64,000 bases of DNA from Atriophallophorus winterbourni (GCA_013407085.1 JACCGJ010010420.1:124001-188000), one strand, 5' to 3'. Shown: positions 22,461 to 33,890, counted from the first letter of the stretch. Notes: generated from the letters alone by a model not told the origin. Numbers and translations are program-made.

Positions 22461-23430
22461 TGGCGACGACTGTCGCTGGCTAACCCGTTAGTCGCCTCCT
22501 GTATGTCACTGATCGGAATTCTCATCAGAATATTCTAGTCGACATCGGTGCTGAGGTAGGCGTTCTACCTCGATCTGCAGAAAAACGCCACGTTCAAGCT
22601 ACAGGAATTTGTCTCCAGGCAGCTAACCAAACGAAAATTGCCAAGTATGGTCAGAAGTTTCTAAAGCTAGACTTCGGACTCCGCCGGCAGTTCCCTTTTC
22701 TTTTTATTATTGCCGATGTCAAACAACCAATCCTTGGTGTTGATTTTCTTGCGCAGTTTGATTTAGTTGTTGATATTAAGCGACGCCAATTGCAAGATAA
22801 GATTACTTCATTTCACACATCTTTTAACACCGTTCCACTTAATCCTATCAACTTACGTGTGTGCCTTCCCGATTCTGATGAGTTCTCTTCCCTCTTCACG
22901 GATTTCCCTTCGCTGGTGCACCCTAAACTGCAGCGACCAACCCCAAGCACATGGTTCGACATCACATCGTCACCAAAGGAGGACCAGTTTTTGCCAAGCC
23001 CCGTCGGCTCCCGCCAGACAAACTTCACGCAGCTAAAAACGAATTCCAACATATGATAACCCTTGGCAAAATTCGGCCATCCGATAGTCAATGGGCCTCG
23101 CCGCTGCATTTGGTTGCAAAGAAAAATGGCGACTGGAGACCTTGTGGTGACTATCGTGCACTCAACGCCATCACCATACCCGATCGGTACCCTATTCCAC
23201 ATATCCACGATTTTTCCCTGCATCTCCTTGGAAAGCAGTTTTACTCAAAATTGTATTTGGTACGGGCCTACCATTGGATACCAATGGCCGAGGAGGATAT
23301 CGCCAAGAAAGCTGTCATTACCCCATTTGGTCTCTTCGAATTTCTCCGAATGCCATTTGGACTTCGCAATGCAGCTTAGTCCTTCCAGCGATTTATGGAC
23401 CAAATTTTTCGTGGATTAGATTCTGTTTTG
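22461..23430 (+). pseudogene. Protease and reverse transcriptase of the third gypsy element
   Basis: After the Gag stop, a frame reads through the protease active site VDIGAEVGVLPR (DTG changed to DIG) near 22540-22575, then ILGVDFLAQFDLVVDIKRRQL. A shift near 22950 leads to the RT frame with [26 protein letters not shown] and [13 protein letters not shown]. The catalytic Asp of the KLDL block is Tyr there. It continues with [16 protein letters not shown], a stop at 23377-23379 and then a one-base shift before YIDDVLIAS. These lesions mean this copy is inactive. Confidence 0.75.
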
Positions 23431-24794
23431 TATATATCGACGACGTCCTCATAGCCAGTACTACTGCAGAGGAGCACAAAAAACATTTACGCGTTGCTTT
23501 TGAACGTCTCGACAATTACGAAAACACTATTAATCCTGAAAAGTGTGTCTTTGGTCAAACCAGTGTCCAATTCCTTGGTCATCAAATCGACTCCCATGGT
23601 ATTAGCCCGTTACCCGACAAAACTCAATATGTCGTGGAATATCCTTTACTCCTATCCATTAAGAGCCTTCGCCGTTTTCTTGGTGTCGTCGATTATTACG
23701 GTCGGTTTATCCCCAATTGTGCTCAATTGTTACAACCCTTAACTGATTTATTACGAGGAAATCCAAAGAAACTCGTGTTGACAGCTGAAGCGGAGGCCAC
23801 TTTTGACGCCGTGAAGAAGGAATTGTCAACAGTTACGTCCTTAAGCCACTTGGATACCACAAACAGTGCCCGCCTTGTGCTCAAAACAGATGCTTCTTCT
23901 GTTGCAGTGGGTGCAGTTCTACAACAGTTGATCGGCTGCGATGCTCAACCACTTTCCTTCTTCTCGAAGAAGTTGCAACCAACGCAGACGAGGTACAGTA
24001 CATTCGGCAGAGAACTTCTCGCTGTGTACTTGGCGATCAAACACTTCCGGCACTTTTTGGAAGGACGTCAGTTTACCATCTATACTGATCACAAGCCCAT
24101 CGTTTATGCAGCTCGCACCTCTGCGGATCGTCACTCTCCTCGAGAAATCCGTCAGTTGGACTACATATTGCAGTTCACTGACGATATTCGCTTTATCGAT
24201 GGTAGCAGTAATGTTGTTGCTGACGCATTCTCTCGCACGGATTTACACCAAGTCAATCGACCATCTGTGGACCTACAGGATCTTGCCCGGCATCAGGAAG
24301 CTGATCCTGAATTTTCCGTCATCACATACAACCCTTCCCTTCGATTTTCATGTTTACCCCTCCTAAACTGTGACGCTCATATCCATTGTGACATTTCTAC
24401 CGGCAAGCCGCGACCATTTGTTCCACAATCCCACCGCCGGATTATTTTTGATCACTTTCATGGATTATCCCATCCGAGCATACGCTCAACGGTACGTCTT
24501 ATTACCGAACGTTTCGTATGGCACAACGTACGGAAAGATATCCGCCAATGGGCAAAACACTGTTTTACGTGTCAAAAGGGCAAGATTGATAAGCACACCC
24601 GTGCTGCCCTTGCCACATTCCCCCATTCTGACGCGCGTTTCAAACATGAGCACCAGGACATTGTAGGTCCCTTACCGCCATTCAAGGGTTACACCTACAT
24701 TTTGACGTGTGTGTATCGATTCACGCGTTGGCCTGTTGCCACGCCTATGTGTGATATTTCATCAGAGACTGTTGCTCAGACGTTTTTTCATTAA
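23420..24794 (+). pseudogene. RT palm end, RNase H and integrase N-terminal part
   Basis: The long open frame contains CFVYIDDVLIAS, FLGHQIDSHGI and FLGVVDYYGRFIPNCAQ. RNase H residues are visible in LKTDASSVAVGAVL, FGRELLAVYLAIKHF, IYTDHKPIVY and NVVADAFSR. Integrase begins with the HHCC module (HGLSHPSIRSTVRLI and CFTCQKGK) and the first core Asp in HQDIVGPLPP. A conserved CVDRFTRW block reads CVYRFTRW. The frame stops at 24792-24794 within the core. Confidence 0.8.
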
Positions 24795-25565
24795 TGGATA
24801 TCTATCTTTGGTGTTCCGGCTACTATCACCACAGACAGAGGATCTCAATTCACCTCTGCATTGTTTCGGGATGTTAGCCGAATGATCGGATCAACACATA
24901 TGTGTACGACGGCATACCACCCCGCGGCAAATGGATTAGTCGAACGGTTCCACCGTCAATTGGAAGCTTCCATCACCGCTTCCTCGTCCAGTGTGCATTG
25001 GTCTGAACGACTACCCATCATTCTGTTGGCAATCAGGATAACGGTCAAGAAGGATGCCGGATGTTGTCCCTCGGAACTTGTTTTTGGTACCGCATTACGA
25101 CTGCCTGGCGAGATGATTCTTGACTCCCGCCACACCGGTGAGCTCGATGTTTCCTCATAAGCCGCGAGATTGAAGGAGCATTTCAAGTCTGTTCGTCCCG
25201 TCCCAACGCGCCCCAACAACCGTCCCGCCCAAGTTCATCCCGACCTCTCAACCTACCCTTACTTTTTTGTTTGTGTCGACGCCGTGCGGAAGCCCCTACA
25301 GCTGCCCTACGACGGTCCCTTCAAAGTTTTGGTGCGCAAGCCGAAATATTTTGTCCTGGACAAAAACGGAACACGAGACTCCGTCTGCATCGACAGGTTA
25401 AAGCCGGCCTATATCGATTCCCCATACGGTCAACCCTCTTCGAATGACTTTAATGTGTTATTTCCGTCAACCCATCCGACCCAGCCAATGACCGAGGACC
25501 CTGTTTCCCTCAGCCAAAACTACTGTCAGCCTTCATACAAATTATTTAGATTGGTTAAATCCTGA
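24795..25565 (+). pseudogene. Integrase core and C-terminal domain of the third gypsy element
   Basis: Directly after the stop the same protein resumes with WISIFGVPATITTDRGSQFTSALFRD (second Asp). At 24861-25160 follow TAYHPAANGLVERFHRQLEASI (catalytic Glu) and ELVFGTALRLPGEMI. One further stop near 25160 precedes a frame with PYDGPFKVLVRKPKYFVLD and CIDRLKPAYIDSP, the C-terminal chromatin- or DNA-contacting domain of CsRn1-type integrases. It ends in a proline/serine-rich tail at 25565. Confidence 0.75.
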
Positions 25566-26076
25566 TTGGTTGCTTCAGCTCCAATAAATAGCTTTGCAAG
25601 TGGTCCGCCGTCACTTTTAATTATGAGCTGAAGAAAAAGAAGAAAAATGGCTCTATTGAAGTACACGAATTTGCAGCGATACAATTAATTCGACAACACG
25701 CAATAAAATGTACATTTAAAAAAAGACATGTCAAATAAGGATGATTCCACTTCAGTTATTATACTGTCAGTTTCTTCCGCAAATCGAGAATAACTTTTGT
25801 ATGATCAACTAAATATCGAGCCAGGTAAGGAATAATTTTTTTGAATTTCTCAGTTCTTGCCTACGGGACGATATGTTGACTACGCGTAGCTGAGAACAAT
25901 CTGCAAGCCATAATGACCTTATGCAGTGGGTGTGCATTATCAGACGATATGACTCTGACCAATCTGTCACATTCACGAAAGTGGCGTTCGACGATCATAT
26001 CACGAATTAACTCGGTAGAGGAAGAGCTCAATCTTGAAATTAATTTGATTCCTCTTCTGATCATCAAAAAATCCTT

Positions 26077-27288
26077 TTAAAAAACACCAGGAAAAATTAT
26101 AAGGGGCGCGTAGATTAAAATGGAAACAATGCAAGGTAAAACAAAACATCTAACTACATCAGGAGGAACAGCTGAAGAACGCAGACGTAAGGCGTGAAAT
26201 GATAACCTTCTAACATTCAAGTACTGTGCAGTCACATGATCGGCCCATTTGAGACTCTGTGATAAAATGACGCCAAGATACTTGAAACATGCGCCTCTGC
26301 TGAAGTTCCAGCCATTGAAGGAAATCGTGGGAATTCCTTGAAGCAGAGTTTCGCCACGCTGACCAGCCAAGTTTGAAAATATTTCGTATTTGCATTTTTG
26401 AGGTTTTAACAATATGCCGAGCAAAGATGACCACTGGCCAATGTTATTGATAATAAATTCAGATGTAGGAGAGTCAGCAAGTCTTTAGTGGTCAAAAACA
26501 ACAGCAATGTCATCAGCATATTTTAGAATAAGAGTGAAATGGAAGCAAGGGAGCTCAGAAATGTAGATAGAAAATAAGAAGAGGGAAAGTATTGTGCCTA
26601 GCAGAACACCACGAGAAATCGTTACAGAATTGGACACTTTACCATTTACGGCAGTATACTGCACGCGGTCCTTAAAATAGGACGCTATCCAGTGAAGTAG
26701 GTTCAGGGGTATACCACAATCATGAAAATGTTTGAGCAGAGAACTTCTGATTAAACTGTTGAAATCGTTGGTGTAATCAAGAAAACAAACCTGCACCGCT
26801 TTTGATTTCGAATCCAATGACCGGGATAAATGGTCAGTTAGCAACACGAGTGCGTCTACTGTCGAACGATTTTTGCGGTACGCAAACTGACGCAAATCTT
26901 CTACCTGGCAACTCGAAACAAGTCGTCGTAGCACTATACTTCCCAGTACTTTAAGTAGCTGCGACGCACACACAATAGCGCGGTACTTCCCAAGATCATT
27001 CTTGGAGATTAGTGTACTACGTACCGGCTTCCAAAAGTCGGGAAAAATACTATTCTTAATGCATCTGTTAAAGATAGATGAGATCGGCGAAGAAAGTTCA
27101 CGTGCGCATCCTTTCAGCAAAAGAGAGGAAAGATTATCGGGGCCTGCAGCCTTTGAGCGGGATACAGCGAAAAGTGACTGCATAACTTCCACTGAGCTTG
27201 TAAAAGTTGGAGTTGAGAAAGAGGATGGGGGTAAAACAAAATCCGTGATTTCTTGGGTTCCATCAGGAGAAGATGAAAGAAGATTCAT
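26077..27288 (-). pseudogene. Reverse transcriptase of the interrupted CR1 copy
   Basis: The frame from 27288 contains SRSKAAGPDNLSS, LGKYRAIVCASQLLKVLGSIVLRRLVSSCQ (split here) and CFLDYTNDFNSLIRSS. The catalytic Asp is present. ISRGVLLGTILSLFLFSIYI and LKYADDIAVVFDH, the active-site box, follow. A stop and shift near 26485 leads to the thumb frame (26424-26077) with CFKYLGVILSQSLKWADHV and FVLPCIVSILIYA. The latter extends further than the copy at the left edge. Confidence 0.78.
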
Positions 27289-27439
27289 TTAATGAAATAA
27301 TATCACGGATGAAGGGAAGTAGCTTCCTGTCTTTGCCACACAAACCTTTGAGCGCACTGCATAATTGGCGACTGTTATTCGTTCTCAAAATTAATTTCAC
27401 ATAAATATTTCGCATGCGTTGTATCTCAAGCTTGATTAA

Positions 27440-28701
27440 CATTCCTGGACCTGAAATAGGGTCAGAAATGACCCCAGAGTATGTAATTTTGCAATAACTG
27501 CTAAACTAATGGTTAAATTTATCCAAAATTATCATTTCCTTCCTAAAATTATGTGTAAAACATTGACAAGCAGTACCAATTGGATACTTGTTTTATTTTA
27601 CTACTTATGACATTTTTAAGTGTGTGGGGTCATTTTTGACCCCATTTTAGGAGAATGTGTTGATGTCAAATATTGTCCTAAAAATTTATTTATTACAGAA
27701 ATTTTTAATTTTTATAATTTTTTTCAGATAATAATACCCAGTTATGTCTGGTATATATCTTTGTGATGAACAAATAGAAGAAACTTTATATAAATCCGAT
27801 TCGGAGGTTGATAGTGGAAAAGAACTTATTCATGATGAAAATTACATAACTTTTGATAATTTCTTTACTTCTGTAGTGGACCGAAAATATAAGTCTAGCA
27901 CTACACACAAAAATGGCAAAAATGGAAAGAACTCACTAAACGACCAAAGGAGCAAATGTCCAAATAAAGATCCAGAGAAGTCCAACGATAGCAAAATAAT
28001 CCACACAGGAAAGGTCCAAGAGATGATGGAATCCAAGGTGCAGAAAGCGCTAAAATGTTGGAGGATCCGTTAATCACATTTCCGGCACGCGGCGATCCAC
28101 GCAAACTCCGCAATCGCGGAAGAAGACAAAGTCTGTGTTCCAAATTGTATTGACCGCCAAAAAGTGTATTGTACAAGCATTGATTCGAATGAAGTACACA
28201 TGGCCAAAAAATGAATAATCATACAAGGCCAAAAAGTGTATGTACAAAATGCTAAGGTACAATGGAAAGTAGATCATTACACTTCGCTCGAACTTGCTCA
28301 GGAGCTAGCGGAACAAAACAAAACCAAAAACCAGCTAATTTAGGGAAAAGGGAAAAGAAATCGCTGTGCATTCTGCCCAATGACGAATGTTCGTTATGAT
28401 CTGCATTCATTTGCCCTGAACATACAGAATCCAATGTAACAAATTGTGTAAACTGTCATGCTTAATTATTTGTACCCATCAGTTTATCTTTTATTAAATT
28501 TTGTTTTTCTTTTCATAAATATGGATTTTAGTTGATGAATATTTGAAAATAAAGCTTTACAATCTCTAGAATATAGTTTTTGTTCATTTCATTCCATTGC
28601 AGAACTTTAATAACATGTTCAAATACAAAAAAACGATTGGGGTCAAATATGACCCCAATTTAGTACTCCGTGTACTATGAGAGGTTTAAGGTAGAGGAAG
28701 G
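27440..28701 (-). mobile_element. piggyBac-type DNA transposon derivative with TTAA target duplication
   Basis: TTAA at 27436-27439 and 28702-28705 flanks 1262 bases. The ends are imperfect inverted repeats: CATTCCTGGACCTGAAA at the left against CCTTCCTCTACCTTAAA (reverse complement of the right end), 12 of the first 16 matching. Removing the element restores CR1 sequence continuity, which confirms the boundaries. Subterminal palindromes of the form GGGGTCA/TGACCCC sit at 27626-27643 and 28639-28656, with a related one at 27458-27475. TTAA specificity is unique to piggyBac. The internal coding capacity is reduced to the two ends of a transposase. The element's coding strand is plus. Confidence 0.85.
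27744..28465 (+). pseudogene. Internally deleted piggyBac transposase
   Basis: An ATG at 27744 starts MSGIYLCDEQIEETLYKSDSEVD, which resembles the acidic N-terminus of piggyBac transposases; this frame ends at 28073. In a later frame near 28262-28320 the segment VDHYTSLELAQELAEQN resembles the conserved DNYYTS-LA-EL block that holds one catalytic Asp. Near 28353-28465 two frames give RCAFCP and CPEHTESNVTNCVNCHA, matching a C-terminal cysteine-rich zinc finger. Most of the DDD domain is absent. Such a deletion derivative could move only with transposase supplied elsewhere. Confidence 0.6.
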
Positions 28702-28822
28702 TTAATGAAGAAAGCTGAGAGACAGCGTGACGATCAAGATTTTTGAAAGCCTTTTCCTTCAGTCTTCGGAGGCGCTTCAATTTATTGGAGGAAAAACAAT
28801 CAGGTCGAACAAAAATAGTTTC

Positions 28823-29510
28823 CTATGGACAGCAGATATTGAAGCAAATGTTTAGATAGGATGTAAAAACGTCACATTCAAGGGAAACGTCAGGTTCGTA
28901 AAAAATGCGGAAGTCAGTGTCACTTAGCATAGTCCTCAGCGCTGAAATATCGTCAGGTTCGCATGTTCTCCTGGTCACTTTTGTTTCGTTAGGGAGCAAG
29001 TTCATTGAGAATTTCATCAAAAAATGCACGAAAATTGTTAGAAGGACAGTTGAGGACGATATACACATTTGAAAGAATAAATGAATGAATGTTGAATAAA
29101 TGCCATGGTTTGTATTCAACAGCAAGACTGGAAAGTTCTGGTTTATCATATGTAAAAATAATTTTGCTAGAGGCACACCCTCTTTGCAAACAAACGTTAA
29201 AGCTCCACCACCACGATTTGCAATGGGACAGGTCCGATCCAAACGAAAGCACTGAAAACCATCAATGTTAATCAAATCAGTGTCCATTTCAGAATACAGC
29301 CAATTTTCTTGAAACATACCAACACCGTAGAAATAAAATGATTTGAACGAAGTAGAAGAGAAATTTCATCATATTTAGACAAAAAGATCGCACATTATAT
29401 GATAAGATAAGAGGTACTGGCATTTGAGAATTTGTGCGACGTCGACGAAGAGCAACTTGCCAACCTTCACGATGTTTTTTGACTGTTTCCAAGATTCTCT
29501 TAATAAACAA
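28823..29510 (-). pseudogene. Endonuclease part of the interrupted CR1 copy
   Basis: The frame from 29510 has the leader KKHREGWQVALRRRRTNSQM and SYNVRSF. The next one from 29317 has MFQENWLYSEMDTDLINIDGFQCFRLDRTCPIANRGGGALTFV. The glutamate of the QEXW block is present. Tail segments near 28900 (TDFRIFYEPDVSLECDV) correspond to the end of the endonuclease and the inter-domain linker in the other copies. Frames change at least twice, so no full protein is made. Confidence 0.72.
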
Positions 29511-29746
29511 TCAAATGTCACAGCAATCAAATGACACAGCAAAAGGTTTTTAATAGGATGTGGCTATGCAGCAAAGCAGTATCACAAAATTTTTTCATAG
29601 TGTGCGCTCCATAAATGATTCTAGGTTGACCTGAACACATTGCAGAAAAACAAAAAAACGGAATCCAAATTGATGAGGATAAACGTGAAAAAAATGTTTG
29701 TGGAGGAAGTCATAATTTGCATGGCTGATTTGGAAGGCCCCGCGTT

Positions 29747-30780
29747 TTGTATATCACTCAGATTTTTCAAGTAACAATTGGCAACCGCGCGATTGGAAGT
29801 CTCGTGGAATTGAACCACTTGCTGACTGATTTCACTCGAGTTTCTGATACCCACTATGCCATTCGTACATCAAAAAGGAACCAATTGGGCCAGTTGCTGG
29901 AATGCGGGGACTCCTCATTCAACATACAGTATTACGTGAAGACTCGATGTCAGAAATATTTTACCGGATGTGATGTGGTAAACATGCGCCGGCGAGTTCT
30001 GGCTGGCCGAAACAATCCAGGTGTGTTGTTTCATTATAATTAAAATAACCTGATTTTACGGACGATATTTATTATCAATTTTTCACAGCCTATATTCGAC
30101 GAATGCGAGAGGAACTCAACGTTCATGGAAAGGCTCGCGTGCTGCTGGATGAGACGAACAAGATGACGCATTTCATCTATACAACCCAAGAAATGCTTAG
30201 TTTGTTTAACCGTTTTTCTGATTTTATTCTCATCGATGGTACATTCCGTACCAATCGCGAGAAATATTTGTTATATCAATTAATGGTAATGGATGGATCC
30301 CGCAAAAGTCTTACTGTAGCAATAGGATCCTTGTGGAGGGAAACAGCTGAAGATATCCGAACCTTCCTGCTTACCTTTGTCGAATTCGTCGGTGGGTGTG
30401 AAAGCTGTGAAAGCCATCATGTCCGATGGAGCACCTGCGATTGCGAATGCTGTAGAGGACGTATTTCCACACGATTCGCATCTGCTTTGTCGAGTGCACA
30501 TGCTTCGTAATGTTACTCGCCGTAACCCCCGAAAGCAGGCACTAATATGTGTATGCGTTGCGATGAAAACGAGAGGTTTGTGGGAGTACGCGTATGCTTT
30601 ATTCAATATGCAGTGTGCAGACCCTGTATTCTTCAAGTACTTCGAAGGGCAACACTGTTGCAGCTCTCGTAAATAGGCAAATTCCCGCCGACCTAAGGTA
30701 GCCACTTACGGTATTGGGAACACGAACATGGTCGAGGCAATGCACAGATGTTTAATGAGCATCATAAACAACATCACAAC
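29747..30780 (+). pseudogene. MULE-type transposase with an in-frame intron
   Basis: Exon 1 (to 30020) continues across a 68-base GT-AG intron (30021-30088) in the same frame into exon 2: splicing joins NNP to YIRRMREELNV. Exon 2 has FILIDGTFRTN (first Asp) and GSLWRETAEDIRTFL. A one-base shift near 30390-30410 precedes VKAIMSDGAPAIANAVEDVFP (second Asp) and HLLCRVHMLRNVTRR. After another break at 30674, NTNMVEAMHRCLMS near 30722-30765 supplies the Glu. This is the order of the MULE (Mutator-like) DDE domain. The 5' end abuts the CR1 5' end at 29740. An old host-domesticated gene cannot be excluded, but the lesions argue for a dead transposase. Confidence 0.65.
30021..30088 (+). other. Predicted 68-bp GT-AG intron of the MULE-type gene
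   Basis: The sequence begins GTGTGTTG and ends TTTTTCACAG. Removing it joins codon position 1 at 30020 to positions 2 and 3 at 30089-30090 and leaves the frame open. It contains an in-frame stop if retained. Confidence 0.6.
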
Positions 30781-31159
30781 AATCGTTTCAAATAAATTAC
30801 ATCTGCATAGTTTATAGTTGTCTTACAAGGTTACCGTTGATATCCATCACAATACAATTGTATTCATCACGATTCCTCTATAATAAGCTTTGTGCTTCAC
30901 AGTGATTCACAGTGATTGAACTCCGTATTTAGATCAATACTTTCAGTTTGTGAGTAGTCACATCGCAAAATGTTTTTTCACTTAATAAATTCAAATGAGA
31001 GGGTGTACAACTGTTAGCCTTCATACAGGTTGTGTCTGTCAGGTTATTTTGGTTGGTTGAATTCTGATTGGTTGCATCAGCCAAAACTACTGTCAGCCTT
31101 CATACAGAATATTTTGGTTGGTTGAATTCTGATTGGTCAAATTAGAGGGTGTAGAGATA
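30781..31159. repeat. Non-coding DNA with a short tandem duplication
   Basis: Around 31050-31137 a segment with TTTTGGTTGGTTGAATTCTG and CTACTGTCAGCCTTCATACA occurs twice, about 65 bases apart. A related copy lies at 25513-25575 at the broken 3' end of the third gypsy element. No gene is visible. Confidence 0.5.
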
Positions 31160-31370
31160 ATGTCAGCTATAAAACACGGCATGGCGTAATTCTTTTAAAA
31201 TGTGCGCGTTATAAATTGATTCTTGTTAATGCGAAAACAAGAAATATCAAGAAAACGATAGCGATTGAACGTCTCAGAAATGACAAAAAATGTGGAAAAA
31301 ATGATTGTGCACAGCCGATTTGAAGGCCACGATTCCCCGAATTAATTCAACAAACACATGGTTTGATGCT
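31160..31370 (-). mobile_element. Fragment of a CR1-like LINE 5' UTR
   Basis: Reverse complement of the 5' UTR at 20698-20890: the blocks GGAATC, GCCTTCAAATCGGCTGTG and GCGCGTTATAAAT occur in the same order. No coding part follows; the fragment ends near the start of endonuclease. Its upstream end joins the satellite array at about 31370. Confidence 0.7.
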
Positions 31371-33048
31371 TGATAAGTGCACACTGATCGGAACCATCGT
31401 AAAGAGAATGATAGAAATGCATGAAAATGAATATTTTGGTTCATGGTTAAGGGTTTAACCACATTAAAAATGTGTTCACACCAATGAAGTTGAACAAGTT
31501 GGTCCTACCAGCCTTATCCAAAAGTGTCATACAAGGGCTATTTGTTTAAACTTCGTCCACTGTTTCAAGCACATGGGGATCCTGATCCTCCTCTCCCTAA
31601 CTGATGAGTGCAGGAGGACCACCACCGATAATGGGATGTGTGTTATTGAAATGCATGCAAATCTATATTATTGTTCATGGTTATGGGTTTAACGGAATTG
31701 AACATATTTAGAGACACATCTAACATAACTGGTTGATCATACCAGCATTCTTTACAGTGGCATACAAGCGCTACATATTTACCAATCCTCCATTGTTTCA
31801 AGCGCATACGGATCCTAAGGCTAATAGCCATACATGCCGAGTGCAAACAGCACAAAATCGGTCGTGGGATGTGTGTAATGGAAATGCAAGCAGATCGATA
31901 TTTTTTCATAGTTATGGGTTTAACCCCATTAAACATGTGTTCAGACACATGTGATTGAAGAGGTTAGTCGTACAAGCCTTTTCCAACAGTGGCATTGAAG
32001 CAAAAATTGTTCAACATTCCGCCACTTTTCCAAGCGCATGCGGATTGTGATCCTACTCTCCCTACTTAATGAGTCCAAACATCCCAAATACTGTCGTTGG
32101 ATATGTGTGATAGAAATGCATGCAAATCTATGGTTTAGTTCATGGTTTTGGCTTTAACCCAATTAAACATGTTGTCGGACACATGTAATAGAGCAGTTTG
32201 GTCGTACCAGCATTGTCCAACAGTGACATTCGAGCGCTACTTGTTAACCAATCCTCCACTGTTTCAAGCGCATGCGGATCCTGACCCCACAGCCCAAAAC
32301 CGGTCGTGGGATGTGTGTGATGAAAATGCATGCAAATATATATTTTGGTTCATTATTATGCGATCAACCCAATAGAACATGTGTTCGGAGACATGTAAAC
32401 AAATCGCTGCTTGTTTACAATTTCTGCACTGTTTTTAAGCGCATGCGGATCCTGCTTTTCATGCTCATACCTGATGAATGCACACAGCACGGACACGTCG
32501 TGGGTTTTGTGTGCAGGAAATGCATGCAAATCTATATATTGGTTTAGAGTTATTGGTTTAACCCCATTAAACATGTGTTTGGACACATGTAATTTAACAG
32601 GTTGCTAGTACCAACCTTTTCCAACAGCGGCATCCAAGCGCTAAATGTTTAGCATTCCTTCACTGTTTCAAGCGCATGCCCATCCTGATCCTACTGCTTC
32701 TTCCTAATGAGTGCAGGAAGTTCATAACCGGTCGTGAGATGTTTGTAATGGAAATGAAAGCAAATCAATATTCTTTCGTGGTTATGGGTTTAGCCCCATT
32801 AAACATGTGTTTAGACATGTAATTGAACAGGTTAGTCGTACCAGCCTTTTCCAACGATGGCATTCGAGCGCTAAATGTTTACCAATCTGCCACTTATTTA
32901 AGCGCATGCGGATCCTGATCTTACTGTCCCTACATAATGCGTGCAAACAGCCTAAAAGTTCGTGCCTCGTGCGGGGTGGAAATGCATGAAAATCTATATT
33001 TTGGTTCCTGGTTATGGCTTTAACCCCATTAAACATGTTTTTGGACAT
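31371..33048 (+). repeat. 233-bp hammerhead satellite array in plus orientation (about seven units)
   Basis: The same unit as at 13-18 kb appears here as its reverse complement. Landmarks of the TTTCAAGCGCATGCGGATCC type recur at about 31560, 31795, 32025, 32260, 32435, 32670 and 32900. One interval is only about 175 bases, so that unit has a deletion. Ribozyme-like segments appear near 31590, 31836, 32290, 32470 and 32720, but each has lost at least one core block. The array ends in CAT triplets that belong to the neighbouring RTE tail at 33049. Confidence 0.85.
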
Positions 33049-33890
33049 CATCATCATCATCATAAGAGACTGCATTACATCGGTAGCACGTACCAATGCT
33101 TAACTGGCATACAACCACGAGAAAGTCAAATCCTTAAAGATGGGTAAACGTGGGACTTAAATAGCTACGGATTATATAGAAGAGTGAGCACAAGCGATCT
33201 GGGAAGAGGTGCCTACACCTCGAATGAAACATGCATTCAAACAAGTTTCGTGAACAAATAGAGTGACATCAGCATGGTAGCTTCCTTGCGGCTTTCACTG
33301 TCATGCATCATAACATGCTTTTCTCGTCACTCCGCTTGACAACATACAAGGTTAAGCAAACACTCCAAGAAGATGCTTAGTGCACGACCGCCATTTAACA
33401 CGGTTTCGTGACATATCCTGAAGCGTAACTAACCACTGCGATATCTGATCGCGGGGACACCATCCTGGAAGACGCGCTGCGCGTACTTTAGAAAGGTTAC
33501 TAGTAAAGGTTTTTAACTGCCTATGCCATGTGACGGTTTGGCCACCCTGAGATTCACGCCAATCAGGATGTGGCGTCGCAAAAAGAATCCGTTTCGGAAG
33601 TCGGTGGTCCGGCATCCGTAAAACGTGACCCAACCAGCGTAACCTATGCAGGTTGATCTGCTTCTCTATATCAACATTGCTACCAAACAACTTATTTTGG
33701 AGAGCATCGGTGGGCATACGATTGTAACAGCTAACTTTTTGAATGCTGCGGAGACACCGGTTGTCAAAAACTTGGAGACGCTGAATGTGTGCTTAACGTA
33801 AGGTCCAAGTTTCGCACCCATATAGTAACACAGCCCAACTGTCGCTTTATAGAATCTACCCTCGAGTAACAGAGATAGTCCTTTCTAATA
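33049..33890 (-). mobile_element. 5'-truncated RTE-like LINE, second subfamily, with (CAT)n tail
   Basis: On the minus strand this is the last 0.84 kb of an RTE-like LINE ending in triplet repeats at 33047-33064. The C-terminal coding frame (33717-33352) has LRWLGHVLRMPDHRLPKRILF, the zinc-less C-terminal region typical of RTE and related LINEs, and ends at VKWRSCTKHLLGVFA. An inverted copy at 38111-38871 matches over about 750 bases. Both 3' tails abut the 233-bp satellite. Confidence 0.75.

Larger units (their letters stand above)
21194..25565 (+). mobile_element. CsRn1-type Ty3/gypsy retrotransposon with 5' LTR, 3' LTR missing
   Basis: The 5' LTR at 21194-21547 interrupts a CR1 reading frame. 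A primer-binding-like TGGTGAGCCCGA (21551-21562) is the same as in the element at 3.8-8.9 kb. Gag, protease, RT, RNase H and integrase follow in order. The coding region ends at 25565 and no copy of the LTR follows, so the 3' end is truncated. The tail from about 25507 resembles a short segment that is tandemly repeated at 31040-31140. Confidence 0.85.
25627..29740 (-). mobile_element. Near full-length CR1-like LINE interrupted by a piggyBac derivative
   Basis: The minus strand runs from a 5' UTR ending with GAAGGCCCC (at about 29740) through endonuclease (to about 28800) and RT (27300-26080). It ends in a TTCTTC-rich 3' terminus near 25627-25645. At 27440-28701 it is split by a piggyBac-type element flanked by TTAA; removing it rejoins the linker DNA exactly as in the uninterrupted CR1 copies. 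Frameshifts are present in both coding halves, so it is an old copy. Confidence 0.82.

Noticed and set aside
31590..31625. Hammerhead candidate with CTGATGAG
   Set aside because: The GAAA box and cleavage triplet are lost, so it is a decayed unit and was not annotated as a separate ribozyme.
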